Below, piece by piece: positions 12,587 through 23,525 of a DNA stretch of 64,000 nt. Within the stretch, counting starts at the first letter, position 1, and every line of letters begins with the position of its first letter. Location: positions 54,350,769 through 54,414,768 of the forward strand of contig NC_133554.1 of NCBI RefSeq assembly GCF_048773025.1. The letters run 5' to 3'. The position numbers and the translations under genes were made by a program. This stretch comes from Camelus bactrianus. Lineage: Eukaryota > Chordata > Mammalia > Artiodactyla > Camelidae. Under the pieces are notes generated by a model, which was not told the DNA's origin, did no database searches, and worked only from the letters and a program-made list of their open reading frames with translations.

Positions 12587-12827
12587 CTAGCCGTCCTGGA
12601 GTCCAGAGTCCAAAGGTCTCCCTTGTCCAGTCTGAAGGGCTGTATTCCTGGACAGGGCATTCCTGGGGACGGTGCGCTGCACAGGATTCCCCTGCTCAGG
12701 CTGACTGTCTCTCCCTCCAGGGCCCCTGTGAGGTCTGTTCACCCAGAGGACAGCGCCAACCATGCTCAGGAACAGGGGCAGCTTCAGGAAGATCAGGAGC
12801 AGGAAGTGGACGCTGCTGAAGAGGGAC
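12587..12827 (-). CDS. CD300E: CD300E exon 4, membrane segment, tail and stop
   Basis: The acceptor is CCTGCAG|G. The exon reads [17 protein letters not shown] to [12 protein letters not shown] and continues 42 more residues, rich in Arg, Gln and Pro, to TAG at 12587-12589. The border is 241 nt, one base plus 80 codons. Confidence 0.85.
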
Positions 12828-15800
12828 CTGCAGGGGACACAGTGACAAGAAATGAGCTGCCTCCTCTCACCACCTCTCTCTCCACCTCTCCCTGTGCCCT
12901 GACTCTAAAGCCTGGATAACTCAGAATCAAACCCGGAAAAGACCCATGCCAGGCAGACCCTCTCCAGGGACCCTGTCAGCGCTCCTCTTTTGGTCAGGAA
13001 ACGCCCTCAGGACTCTCCTTAGGGAGAGGTGATGGAGCAAAGAGAGAAGAGAGGCCCATGTGGTGGCTGCTTTCCAGAAGTCTACTCTCAAGCTTACCCT
13101 CTCTGTCCCTTCCCCCTCTACCCACATACACAGAGCTTTCCTTTATCAGCTGACGTATTAACCAACCCTCACCCCTGCGTAAAGCCCTTGTCCCTCAGTT
13201 CCCTTCCCTTCAGGGTATGGCAGCAGCATCACAGCCTTTTCTGAGCGCCTTTGGGAGGAGGAGAACAGACCCAAACTTCAACTTAGAGCCAACCCATCTC
13301 CCCACAGACCCCACAAAGCACCTCCTGGTAGCAGGGTCTTTGTTACAGCAAAGACCTCTGGAAGTGGGCCCAGCTTAGGGACCAGGGAACCAGGACCCCA
13401 AGTCCAGAACTGGTTGAGGCAGGAGAAGGGGAGGGGTGGGAGTGGGAGGAGGGGCTGCTCGTCCACCTGAAACCAGCCTCTGTCTGTGTCCCTGCAGCTG
13501 CACCACAGGGGAGGACGTTCACAGAAGAGGTGACATTTTCCACTCAGAATCCCAATGCAGCTTTGGAGAATATAAAAATTAGGACCAGATTTGGAGGAAA
13601 ACCCAGCAGAAAGTGAGATTAAAAGGTCCTGGTGTGCTGCCAACCCCCACCCCAGGGTCCCCTAAGGCTGCTGACCCCCTCCTCCGTGGTCTCCAGGCCT
13701 TGAGCCATGACCTTGTGCAGCGTGTTGACACCTCCTTGGTGCTGAGGCTCTGCCCAGCATTCACGGTCGGGAAGGGAGCAGGTGCAGCTGGACATGTGGT
13801 CCGCCCTGTGGTTGTACTTGGTGCTGTAGATAAAATCACACATCAGGCACTGCTCTCTCCCCAGCCATGTACTAACAACTGCTTGGATCTCATGTCGCAA
13901 GGAATCATCCACTCACAGAAAGGACTTGGGAGTTGCCCTGTGGCTAGACCACCTCCTGAGCACATGAGACTTTTCCAGACCCGGCCGTAAGTGCCACCTT
14001 TCTCTATCTCAGGTCTGACTCTGCCTGGGGTGAGAGCAGGGGTCTCTCAGGGGCTTCCCCAGCCTGGTGAAGAGCCCCAGAGGAAGGAAGGGCAGGAATG
14101 AGTCTGAAGAAGGCAGCTCATCCTGTGGCCCAGAAGCCTCACAGAGACTGTGGGATGGGGCTCACAGGGACCAGGTCTGTCCCGGTTCTGCTGATGGATT
14201 TTAGGTAGGGTGACCAACTTGCCCTAGTTTGCCTGGGACTTTTGCAGTTTTATCACTGAAAGCCCCGCATCCAAAGAAACCTCAGTCTCGGACACACACT
14301 GAGGGTAATTTTAGGATGGATCCAGGGGTAAGAGTTTCAAAAGGCAGATAGGAAAATGGTGCGTGAGAGTTGACGGTACTGGTAAGAGAAGTATATAGAG
14401 TCTACCGTGAAGGCTGGAGCTGGCTTAGGAGGGAAGTGAGGTCAGGGCGGGGAAGGGGGAAGCAAGACCTCATTGGGAGAAAACGGAGAAGGGGGTCAAA
14501 GGACCAGAAGTGTGTGTGAGCTTGAGAATGGGGTTAGTAGGGTGAAGGCACAGGAGGGCTGATGCATGGAACACTGTGAGAAAGTAAAATGTTTGAGGTT
14601 GGTGGACATGGACCAGTTCAGGGTGACAACAAGATGTGCACTGTTGCCATGGAGTTGGATTCTGAAAGAGTGGAAATGCAGGACACTGAAGTTGAGAGTC
14701 ATAGAATCTGAGACAAGGATGTTTAACAAGTTATTCATGAAAACCTCCCAAGATGATGCCAGGGACTGGGGTGGAGAAATTGCTAGGTTCCCACTGAAGG
14801 TTGAGGAATAATCTGGAAGCCAATGGATGGCCATGTTAGGGAGAGGAAGAGGGTGGGTGTGGCCACATGACACAAATTTTAAAGGAAGCAGGTGGGAAAG
14901 TGTTAGGTTGGAAGTTGTGATGGGAGGTTGGGAGAATGGGGCCACGACTTCATGGCCATATGGCATATGGGGAATAGGAGAAAGAGTGGCTTCCACTCTG
15001 AGAGCCTGCCTCCTGACACAGGAGTGAGATCAACTCCAGGACAGAGTGGTAGAGGCAATGTTCTGTGAGCAAGCTGAAGATGTATGTATGCAGAGTACAG
15101 CTGCTGAAAGGCAGAGTGGAAACAGCCTTGGCTCAGCATGGAGGGGCCTCCCAGGTAATGCGGTGAGGCCCAGACTCTATGAGAATTAGGGCACCTCGAG
15201 CTATGCCTGCAACACATGCCAAGGCTGAAGGATCAGCCCCCTTTCTCCCTGCCCATATTATAGACTCTTCCCAACGCTACTGAGACAGAGGACAAGACCC
15301 AGAGACACTCTTCAGTAGAGCACCCATCTTTGTCCCCAGGTCCAGTGATATCCCATAAGCTCTGCTGCTGGACCAAGGGGAGCTCTTACCTGGGAAAACA
15401 GACACATTAACCTGGACTGAGGGGTCATATGACAACGCGTCCAGGATCCAGACTCTCTGAATTTTACACCAGTAGGATCCAGCGTCATTAGCATTGAGGT
15501 TCTCCATGGTCACTGTGAAGGTGAGGTCATCAGCGTAGTCTCTGATGGACACGCGGCCATTCCTTTCTTCTTTCTCTTCTCCTTTGGTCTCCACAATGAT
15601 GTCACATGAGGTGTCATACTTTCCTCTGCACCAGTATTTGTTATACCCCTTGTACGCCTTCTCGTACTGACACCACACTCTCAGAGAGCCTCCCATGGTT
15701 CCCATCACAGAGCTGGGGCCCGTCAGGGACAAGCAGCCTGGAAAACACAAGCCACATCCCAGGACTCCATCCCAAAGGTCCTCAGCAGCAGCTACCTGCT

Positions 15801-18800
15801 TAAAGCCCAAGGGGAAAGTTACCATGGAGGTGTGGACTGTTCTAGGCTGGGGGATGGGATCTGGAGGGACACCTGAGCTTAAGATCTAAACCAGAGGGTC
15901 TGGAAACTGTGGTCAGCAGAACCAGTACAGACCTGGGCCCTGTAAGCCCAGAAATGCTGCGTAACTGCACAGGGGCCCTGCCCCTTGGGGAGAGGGAGAG
16001 TAGGAACAAAGCTGGAGGTGGGACCAGGGATTGCCGGCTGTCCTGCCCTGTCCTTAGCCCTGCAGCCCTTGCCAGGCATGAGATTTGGAGTGAGGCCTCT
16101 GCATCCCAGTTTTTTTTTTTGGGGGGGGGGGGTTGTTTTTTGGGTTTTTTGGTAACTCAAATTTATTCTTTAAAAGTGTAACTTCTTGTTTATTCTGCTC
16201 TCCATGTGTTCTCAAGGGAGGAGAAGCAAATCTCTGGGTTTCATCACAGACCTTCAGATTTAGAAGGTGGCTTTTAATACCTTAGCCCAATTTTCTATCC
16301 AACACATAAATATGTCAGAAGCAAATATTCATGCAGGGTGTTGACAAATGATATCAAGTTACTGGTGTTTGAAAGAGGAAACAGGATTGGACTGAGAAGA
16401 AAGCTGTTGTTGGTAGCTTTCTAGTTCTTAAGTTGGCCAATGAGTTCACAGATGCTTGTTAAACTACACATTATTATATTATATAAAAAAGGGCTTTGCA
16501 TGGACCAATGATGGCAAGGTATTGAGCCGTGACCAATCTGATTTTGGGCACCTAAAGTCAAGAAAAAAGAAGATTCTGTTCATTCCAGAAGAGTACTCTC
16601 CTCTGTTCTGCTAGAATGCTGTCTGAATGCAAGATTCGCAGGCTTTATATAGGATTATATAGATGCATACATGTATTTTTTAATAAAAGTGCTTTGCTGG
16701 TGGCTTGCAGTCCATGGGAGCTAGTGTAGGAGAGCGATCAGTTCACAATGGAAGCAGTAGATGGGGTAGCAGAGCGATCTGCAGAAAGCACCTTGAGCAG
16801 TTTTGTGAATACTACCAGCATGGAGGTTCTAGATACCTCCACGGCCAGAGGGAAGAGCCCTGGGAGGAGGCAGATCTGAATTTCATTTTCAATCCTTTTA
16901 CTTAGTTGATATGTCATAGGCTAAGCCCTTTACCATCTTATCTGTAAAATGGGGATAATGCTAACTGTCCTGCCTGGGTCCTAAAGTTGCTCAGAGGGTT
17001 AAATTGTGTCATAGGTTTGAAAGTGTTTGTAGGTTGTAAAGCACATAATAAACAAGAGTTCTATCCTTGCTTACTTAATATGGGAATTCTCTTCCTCCAG
17101 TTTCATCCTTTCTCTCCTTGTTCTGGAATTGCCCTCAACATCTTTCTTTATATCCCTCCCTCATTCCCCATTCTCAGATTAGCAGTACAACCCTCTTGGG
17201 TGTCCTCCATAAATTTAAAGTAATCACATTTTCCCAAACAGTGTTTATGACCCCAGATGGGTGCAGGGGTGGAGGAGAATGCTGGGAAAGATAGGAGGGA
17301 GCTGGATCAGGAGCTGGGATGAAAAAGATGAACTGAAATTTTAATCTTTACAAATGACTTCAGTGTTTTAATCTGAACCCATGAGGAATGTCAGCTGCAA
17401 ATGTACCCTAGATGGAAAAATAAACTTGTAGGGCTGGAGACATCAGCCAGTTCCACATAAAGGGGTGGAAAGAGGTTTCCATCTTCAGTTTAACTGCACC
17501 CAGACTGGAGCATTTAAGTCATTTTATCAGATTTAAGGAAGAAGATTTTAAAAAGCAACGACATGCTAGGAGGAGGATATAGCTTAGTGGTAGAGTGCGT
17601 GCTTAGCATGCACGAGGTCCTGGGTTCAATCACCAGTACCTCCATTGAAAGACAAATAAATAAACCTAATTACTTCCCCCCTGCCAAAAAAAAAATAGCA
17701 ATGACACGCTAGTAAACCAGCTCTCTGGGGAAGGGTGGGGAAGAAGCCCTGATTTGCCAGTTTCCAAGGTGTAAACATTCTCGCCATGACTGATTTCAAG
17801 GTAATAACATGCTGTAACTGAACGTGGTGTTGGGAAAACACACTCACCTCTCGTGAGCCAGTGCAAGCTGCCTCCAGCCACCACTGCTTGGGTGCCCACT
17901 TTATTAATCATTCGCAAAACATCCGTGGTCATTGTCATCATCATTTAAGACATTTTGGACACCTCTCTTGTGTAACGAGATGCATCACTTTGACATGTCT
18001 TTCTGAGTGTAAGATCTCGATGAGCCTTAGGAGACCTTGACGATCATCTAATCCACTCTCATTTTCCTGATAAGAAATCTAAGTTTTGGTCAGTGTCACT
18101 CAGCTGGTCTTCTCTTAAATCTCTGCCTTTTCCATCCAATTTTCTGGAAAAGTCTGTAATGTTGGGCAAGTTCTGTTTCATGAGGGAACCCAACATAAAA
18201 ATTATTCTACAGATGTTATTAAACCCTCTGATTTTTTATTATAAATTTACTTCCCACAGAAAAATGTGCTCTCATGCACTCTGAATGCCTTTATAAAGAT
18301 TTTCTCTTCTGAAAGTCCAACCTTTGAGAGACAATTTTATTAGCTTATTCCAGGGAGCATTTAAGGTGGAAGCTTAGATTGGCATCCCAGACCCTTTATT
18401 AATTCCTTCTAATAAACCTTTCCTACCCTTTTAAGCTAAGCTCTGACAAAATAGAACTTTTGCTAATTCCTGAGCTTTCCATGGTCTCTACTCTCTCCAC
18501 ACGTTTGCATAAGCTACTCCCATTTTTCACTCAGCCAACTCATTCATCCTTCAAGCCTAACCTCCGGTGATGCCTCAGTGAAGACCCACATTCTTCTAAG
18601 AGTAGAGTTAGGGGCCCCTGTTGTGCATTCTCTTCAGACGTGAATGAATTTCTTCTCTCCAAGTTCCATGCTGTCGCATAGTAACCTGACTCCCTCATTC
18701 AACCATGAATCTCTGAGTGCAGAAGTTGCTCTTAATAACAGCATGCAAAACAGTCCTGGCACACAGTTGGTGCTCAGAAAGGGTATGTAGGATCTGTGGG

Positions 18801-18997
18801 TGAATGTAGAAGGATATACAGATAGATAAATGGATGTATCTTTCCCATTTCTGCTGACACTTTGCCCAGAGGCAAAGTGAACTCAGGACAGACCTTCCAC
18901 CCACTGTCTGCCCTCTGCAACATCAGGTTCCCAAAGCACCCCCCCAGCTCCACTCACCTGGAAGGCAGAGAAGGAGCAGAGCTGGGGACAACCACAT
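12587..18997 (-). CDS. CD300E: CD300E (CMRF35-like molecule 2) activating monocyte receptor
   Basis: This is a complete gene of four exons: 18958-18997, 15390-15737, 13712-13823 and 12587-12827. They total 741 nt and encode 246 residues. Phases are 1, 1, 2, as in its neighbour. The signal is [13 protein letters not shown]. The V domain has C36-C104 and C50-C58, and the stretch [14 protein letters not shown]...VETKGEEK, which I recognise as the CD300E hallmark. N124-V-S is an N-glycosylation site. Stalk residues 130-167 include a LSTKEV block like the human stalk. The membrane helix is about 175-196 with K182, which in the human protein recruits DAP12 for myeloid activation. The 50-residue tail (197-246) has no tyrosine, so there is no ITIM or ITAM. 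The human protein, as I recall it (about 205 residues), ends soon after the membrane, so this tail is an extension. The stalk donor (AAG|GTCATG) is weak but is the phase-correct choice. Confidence 0.9.
13712..13823 (-). CDS. CD300E: CD300E exon 3, stalk
   Basis: The acceptor is CTACAG|C. The exon reads [15 protein letters not shown] and on through [11 protein letters not shown]. The donor AAG|GTCATG is weak, but it gives the phase-2 end needed by exon 4. A downstream alternative donor cannot be ruled out. Two cysteines lie in this stalk. Confidence 0.7.
14203..14302 (+). mobile_element. MER53-like DNA-transposon fragment
   Basis: The end 'tagggtgaccaactt' followed by 'tgcctgggac' and 'ctgaaagccccg' resembles one arm of the palindromic MER53-type non-autonomous element. 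Only one arm is seen. It lies in CD300E intron 2. Confidence 0.45.
14310..15290. other. CD300E intron 2 sequence of unclear origin
   Basis: There is about 1 kb of G-rich sequence with 'gttggattctgaaagagtgg'-like text, suggestive of an ancient dispersed repeat I cannot name. No exon or splice pair is supported here. Confidence 0.35.
15390..15737 (-). CDS. CD300E: CD300E exon 2, Ig-V domain
   Basis: This exon is 348 nt, phase 1-1, with acceptor TTCCAG|G and donor CCCAG|GTAAGA. It is longer than the other V exons because of an insert after the F-strand Cys ([16 protein letters not shown]), as in CD300E. Confidence 0.95.
16110..16152. repeat. T/G homopolymer tract in CD300E intron 1
   Basis: A run of T is followed by 11-12 G and then further T/G runs. 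The G run is prone to sequencing error. Confidence 0.9.
16915..17055 (+). mobile_element. MIR fragment
   Basis: The core 'atcttatctgtaaaatgggg' and a downstream 'gtaaagcacataata' type end are typical of the old tRNA-derived MIR SINE. Confidence 0.7.
17570..17696 (+). mobile_element. Camelid Vic-1 SINE, full-length, with 16-bp target repeats
   Basis: The head at 17574-17644 keeps a near-intact tRNA-Ala(AGC) body with anticodon-loop text 'cttagcatg' and B box 'gggttcaatc'. It is followed by the SINE unique part and an A-tail. Target repeats agcaacgacatgctag (17554-17569) and agcaatgacacgctag (17697-17712) flank it with two mismatches. It is antisense to CD300E, in intron 1. Confidence 0.95.
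18958..18997 (-). CDS. CD300E: CD300E exon 1, signal peptide
   Basis: The ATG at 18995-18997 opens [13 protein letters not shown] plus one base. The donor is CCAG|GTGAGT. The length and border are the standard for the family. Confidence 0.9.
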
Positions 18998-19121
18998 GGT
19001 CCTATCTCCCTGGCTGGTATCCCCAGAAAATCCAGGTCCCGGCTGGAATCCAGGTGTTTACAACACAGCCTGCGTCAGCCACCTTCTACTTGTTCAACTT
19101 TCCTTTGCATTTCTCTCTCAT

Positions 19122-19156
19122 CCACTTCCTTTTTAATCTCTTAGCTACTTCCTAAT
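19122..19156 (-). promoter_or_regulatory. Tandem Ets/PU.1-type sites in the CD300E promoter
   Basis: On the minus strand AAAAAGGAAGTGG (19122-19134) is a close PU.1 consensus, and TTAGGAAGTAG lies just upstream. They are 125-160 bp before the CD300E ATG. Myeloid promoters without TATA often use PU.1 near the start site. This is an inference from motif and position. Confidence 0.5.
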
Positions 19157-19609
19157 TTGAAGCCTTAGAAAAAAGGGGAAGGATGGCAAAAGACACTTCA
19201 GAGAAAAGACTAATCAGCAAGGGAAATCTGCTGGTTTTTTGGTTCATTTAGTGACAATATAAGGTTTGGGTCACACCCTGAGTTTTCATGAAAGTCAATC
19301 CCAAAATACAAAAAACTCCAACAAAGGAGACCCTTTGTCCCTTGCCTCTCTCTCTCTTCCTGTCTTGGGCTGATTTCTTAGTCTAATCAACCACCTCGCC
19401 TCTCTGGCTGCCTACTTTTGGATCATAAAACACCGCCACTTAAAGATCTGGGGCTAGGACTCCCCAAATCTCTCTCAACCATGACGTCCATGTAGATGAC
19501 CTCATTCCTCTTCCTTTAGCCTAATATCCCTTCTGGGCTCCAGACTCAACTTTCTAGCTTCCTGTGGAGAAGCTTCTCCTAGTTATATGTACACTATTAA
19601 CCTAATTCA

Positions 19610-19805
19610 GACACAAGCCCCATTGCCATCATTTACTAACCATGTACCCTTGGGCATGTTGTTAAATCACTCACACCCTCAGTTTCTGCATCTGTAGAGT
19701 GAGAGTACTCATTCCTATCCTATGGGAAATAAATGAGTGAATGAAAGCAAAGCACTTGGCACAGTGCCTGGAACAGTAAATTGTTCAGTAAATGTTAAAT
19801 ATTTT
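19610..19805 (+). mobile_element. MIR SINE
   Basis: The text 'acccttgggcatgttgttaa', 'ctcagtttctgcatctgtag' and 'gcacagtgcctggaac' follow MIR in order. Confidence 0.85.
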
Positions 19806-20019
19806 TAGGATGGTCTTGGACCACTGTAACAGCTTCTCACCTGGTTTCTCAGCCCTCTGCACCTTCCCTCCAATGTAACTGACACATCAGAAGCATATTT
19901 TTCTCTAAGACACAGGTATCTGAAAATATAATTCCACTGACAATCCCATCAGTTGCTTCTACTTTTTCTTCTCTTCCCCAGAGGTTGCTCTCCATAACCT
20001 CTACATTCACTATCTTTTA

Positions 20020-20481
20020 TTTTTTTTTTTTGAGGTGTTAAGTTCTATTTTTATTGGATATGCATTGTGTTTTTTTAATTTTATTTTACTGAGTTATAGT
20101 CAGTTTGCAATGTTGTGTCAATTTCCAGGGTAGAGCTCAATTTTTCAATCAAACACGAACATGCATATATTCCTTGTCACATTCTTTTTCACTATGAGCT
20201 ACCACAAGATCTTGTGTAAACTCCCCTGTGCTATGCAGTATAAATTTGTTTGTCTATTCTATATGTACCTGTCAGAATCTACAAATTTCGTACTCCCAGT
20301 CTGGGGGTCCCACTCCCCTCCCTGCTGGCAACCACAAGCTTGTATTCTATGTCTATGAGTCTGTTTCTGTTTTATATTTAAGGTCGTTTGTCCTCTTCTA
20401 TTTTTTTTTTTTTAAATTCCACATGTGAGCGATATCATACGGTATTTTCTTTCTCTTTCTGGCTTACTTCATTTAGAATAG
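20020..20481 (-). mobile_element. 5'-truncated L1 3' end, with perfect 16-bp target repeats
   Basis: This is the antisense artiodactyl/camelid L1 3' UTR ('acaatgttgtgtcaatttcc', 'gagctaccacaagatcttgt'), starting with a T-rich tail. Target repeats cattcactatctttta are identical at 20004-20019 and 20482-20497. It is relatively young. Confidence 0.9.
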
Positions 20482-21186
20482 CATTCACTATCTTTTAGAA
20501 CTCTCTACTGGATCATTTGCCATTCCAATCTTTTGCTGTAACTTGCTATCTTCCCTCTTCAACTATGTCTAATGAAATATGACATATAGGTTGAGCCTTG
20601 GATAGAACAATCAAGCCACACAGGTCCTGTGCCCATGTAGTTACTACCCACTCCCCTGGGGGACCCAAAGTGAGCTGAGCTGACAGTAGGTGCATTACTG
20701 TGTTCCCCCATATCACTTTTTCAGCATGGACAACAGCTGAAGGATTTGTTTGATCTTGCAGAGAGGATCAAACAAGTCTCCAGTCCCTTCTTAGTTCTGC
20801 TTTTATGTTGTTTTCTTCTGCTTCCTTTTTTTCCCCAATATGATCTGGGAGTCGTTTAAAAAATAAAGGAAATGGGAGTAAGTAAAATCTGGTGCTGATG
20901 GTTGAAAAATATAAAATACGACTAATGTGGGCACATTTCATTACAATTCAGTAAGAAAGTACAGATTGCTGGCAATATGGTAGATGAGTCAATACAGAGA
21001 CTTCCTTCTAGACCCAAACAGAAATTCTGTATAAAACGCAGCCGCCAAAGTTGTAATACATAACTGAAGTCGAAATCAAGCAAAGGAAATCCCCGGGTGC
21101 CAGAAACATTAAGAGAACTGAAAGCCAGGACTGTGAGCAAGATCTAATACCATACAACTAATGGGAACTATTAGAAATGGATGTGG

Positions 21187-21461
21187 TTGCAGGGGGGAAA
21201 GGGGTGGGAAGGGACTGACTGGGAGTTCGAAATTTGTAGATACTGACAGGCATGTGTAGAATAGATAAACAAGATTATGCTGTATAGCACAGGGAAATAC
21301 ATACAAGATCTTGTGGTAGCTCACAGCGAAAAAGAATGCGACAATGAATATATGTATGTTCCATGTATAACTGAAAAAATGTGCTCTACTCTGGAAATTG
21401 ACACAACATTGTAAACTGAATATAACTCAATAAAAAAAAAAAAAGAAAGAAAGAAAGAAAA
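21187..21461 (+). mobile_element. 5'-truncated L1 3' end with A-rich tail
   Basis: This is the same L1 3' UTR family in sense orientation, ending 'aactcaataaaaaa' plus a GAAA-rich tail. Target repeats agaaatgNatgtgg occur at 21173-21186 and 21462-21475, with one mismatch. Confidence 0.88.
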
Positions 21462-21744
21462 AGAAATGCATGTGGGCTTTAGGAGGAGAGAGGCTGGCAT
21501 TTAAACAGCCACTCAGGGACAGGCGCTGATGCTGCAGGTCTATACCAGATTGGAGCTGGAGCAGAGCTCACTCTCAAAAGCTGGGATCCATGAAGAGTCC
21601 CCACAGCCCAGAATGGAGTGAAGGGGAGCTTCACTGATGGGCTTAGGGAATCATCAAGCCATCTTGACCCCCTACAGCCACGAGGAGTTAGAGTCTCCCA
21701 TAATATCAGCAGTACCAAGGTTGGGAAACCCTCAGCTAAGGAAG

Positions 21745-22226
21745 AAGCATCTCAAGCAGAGGGAACAGCACGTGCAAAGGCCCTGAAATGAGAGAACAAT
21801 TAATGTGTTTAAAGAACAGGAAGGAAACCAGTTAAGTCTGTAGCCTGATAAGCGGGGAGGGAGGGTAAGAAAGGCTAAGAGGGGGCCTTGTGAAGTATGT
21901 TAAGGAGTTTGTATTTTAAGTGACAGCAATGGGAAACCACTGAAGGGTTTTGGGTAATGTGGATTCTGGTTTATGTATGAAAATAATCACTCCACTATGT
22001 GGATAACAGATTGGACATGGAAAAAGCAGAAGCACGAAGATGAGTCAGAGGCTCTGCTGTCATCCAGGAGAAAGGTGGTGGTGGCTTGACATAGTGATGG
22101 ACCAAAGTGCACAGCCCTGAGTGTTCTGTGGAGGCAGATCCATCAGGATTTGTGATGGACTAAATGTAGGATGGTCGGCAAAAGGAGGAATCCAGAGTGA
22201 CTCCCAGGTCTTCTCCGGGCAAAGCT
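21745..22226 (+). repeat. Ancient dispersed repeat, family not named
   Basis: The text 'gcacgtgcaaaggccctgaa', 'aaggagtttgtattttaagt' and 'gtggtggtggcttgacatag' recurs in the same order, diverged, at about 50,930-51,240. It is therefore an old interspersed repeat. I do not recall the family name with confidence. Confidence 0.6.
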
Positions 22227-22239
22227 AGGTGTCAGTTTT

Positions 22240-22372
22240 TTTCCCTTTGGGTGGGAGGAGGTAATTAGGTTTACTTATTTATTTATTCTTAGAGGAGGTA
22301 CTAAGGCTTGAACCCAGCACCTCAGGCATGCCAAGTGTGCACTCTACCACTTGAGCCACACCATTCCCACTG
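22240..22372 (-). mobile_element. Camelid Vic-1 SINE, antisense
   Basis: The reverse complement shows the tRNA-Ala-like head (ccactctaccacttgagcca region) and an ATTTATTT-type tail. Target repeats ggtgtcagtttt lie at 22228-22239 and 22373-22384. It is inserted at the border of an old repeat and an MLT1 LTR. Confidence 0.88.
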
Positions 22373-22387
22373 GGTGTCAGTTTTCGC

Positions 22388-22765
22388 TTGAGCTGCCATA
22401 ACAAAGTGTCACAGGCTGGGTGTCTTAAACAACAGAAGTTTGTTTTCTCATAATTCTGGAGGCTGGAAGTCCAAGATCAAGGTGTCAGTGGGGTTGGCTT
22501 CTTCTGAGGCCTGTTTTGTAGATGGCTGTCTTCTCCCTGGGTCCTCACATGGTCTTCCTTCTGTGTGTGTCTGTGTCCAAACTTCCTCTTCTTATAAGGA
22601 CACTGGTCACATTGGGTCAGGACTCACACTAATGACCCCACTCTAACTTAGTTACCTCTTTAAAGATCCTATCTCCAAACACAGTCACATTCTGAGGTAC
22701 TGGGAGTTAGGATTTCAACGTATGAGTTTTTAGAGGACACAACTCGGCCCATAAAACTGGTGCCA
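22388..22765 (-). mobile_element. MLT1-type MaLR solo LTR (fossil)
   Basis: Most of an MLT1A/B-like LTR is present in reverse orientation, from 'gctgccataacaaagtgtca' to 'ggacacaactcggcccat'. It is decayed and eutherian-wide in age. Confidence 0.85.
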
Positions 22766-22934
22766 CTTCCTAAGGTGGGAGAAGGGCTTTGAAGATTATG
22801 ATGGAATATAGAACTCCACAATGAACATAAGAAAATAAGGTATGCCAGGAGATGATAGATAGATGGAGAGAGAGAGAGAGAGAGATGGAAGCTCTTGGAT
22901 CTAAGAGCAAACAGGCAAATGACAAGTGTGCTGT

Positions 22935-23525
22935 CCTACAGACTCTCTTGATCATGAGCACAGAATGTTGCCCTGCTCATAATTGCAGAGCACACTGGGC
23001 AACAGCAAAATGTCCATCCACAGTAGAATGGATAAACACATTGTGGTATATCCTTGCAGTGGAATCTTAGTCAACAATGAAAATGGACAAACTACAGCTG
23101 CAACATGATGGATCTCAAGCGCAGTGTTACATAAAAGAAACAAGTCGTAAAACAGTACGTACGTATGATCCCACTTATATAAAGTCCCAAAGTAGGCAAG
23201 ACCAAACTATAATACTGGATGTATATAAAGGTGGCAAGATATTTTTAATTAAGAAAAATGATTTACGTGAAGTTCTAAAACAGATGAAGCTAAGACATAG
23301 GTGATAGAAATCAGACCAATGGTTGCCTGGGGTGGGCATGTGGGCTGTCTATAACGGGGCACAAGGGAACATTCTGGGATAATAAGAAATGTCCTGTATC
23401 TTGATCATGGTGTTAGTCACAGGAATGTATAGATTCAATAAAATTCACTGGACTATACATATAAAGCAGGTGCATTTTACTATATGTAAAGTGTACTGTA
23501 ATAAAGTTGACTTTTTAAATCAAGG
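22935..23525 (+). mobile_element. Old L1 (L1M) 3' end
   Basis: The text 'atggataaacacattgtggt', 'caatggttgcctggggtggg' and 'aaagtgtactgtaataaagt' forms the end of ORF2 and the 3' UTR of an L1M element. A (GA)n stretch lies just before it at 22866-22883. Confidence 0.85.

Noticed and set aside
17574-17644. tRNA-Ala(AGC) gene
   Set aside because: The tRNA-like body is followed by the SINE-specific part and an A-tail and is flanked by a target-site duplication. It is therefore a Vic-1 SINE.
12587-18997. Assignment as CD300C or CD300A
   Set aside because: The V-domain text ([14 protein letters not shown], the long F-G insert) and the LSTKEV stalk fit CD300E. CD300A would have ITIM tyrosines in a long tail, which are absent.
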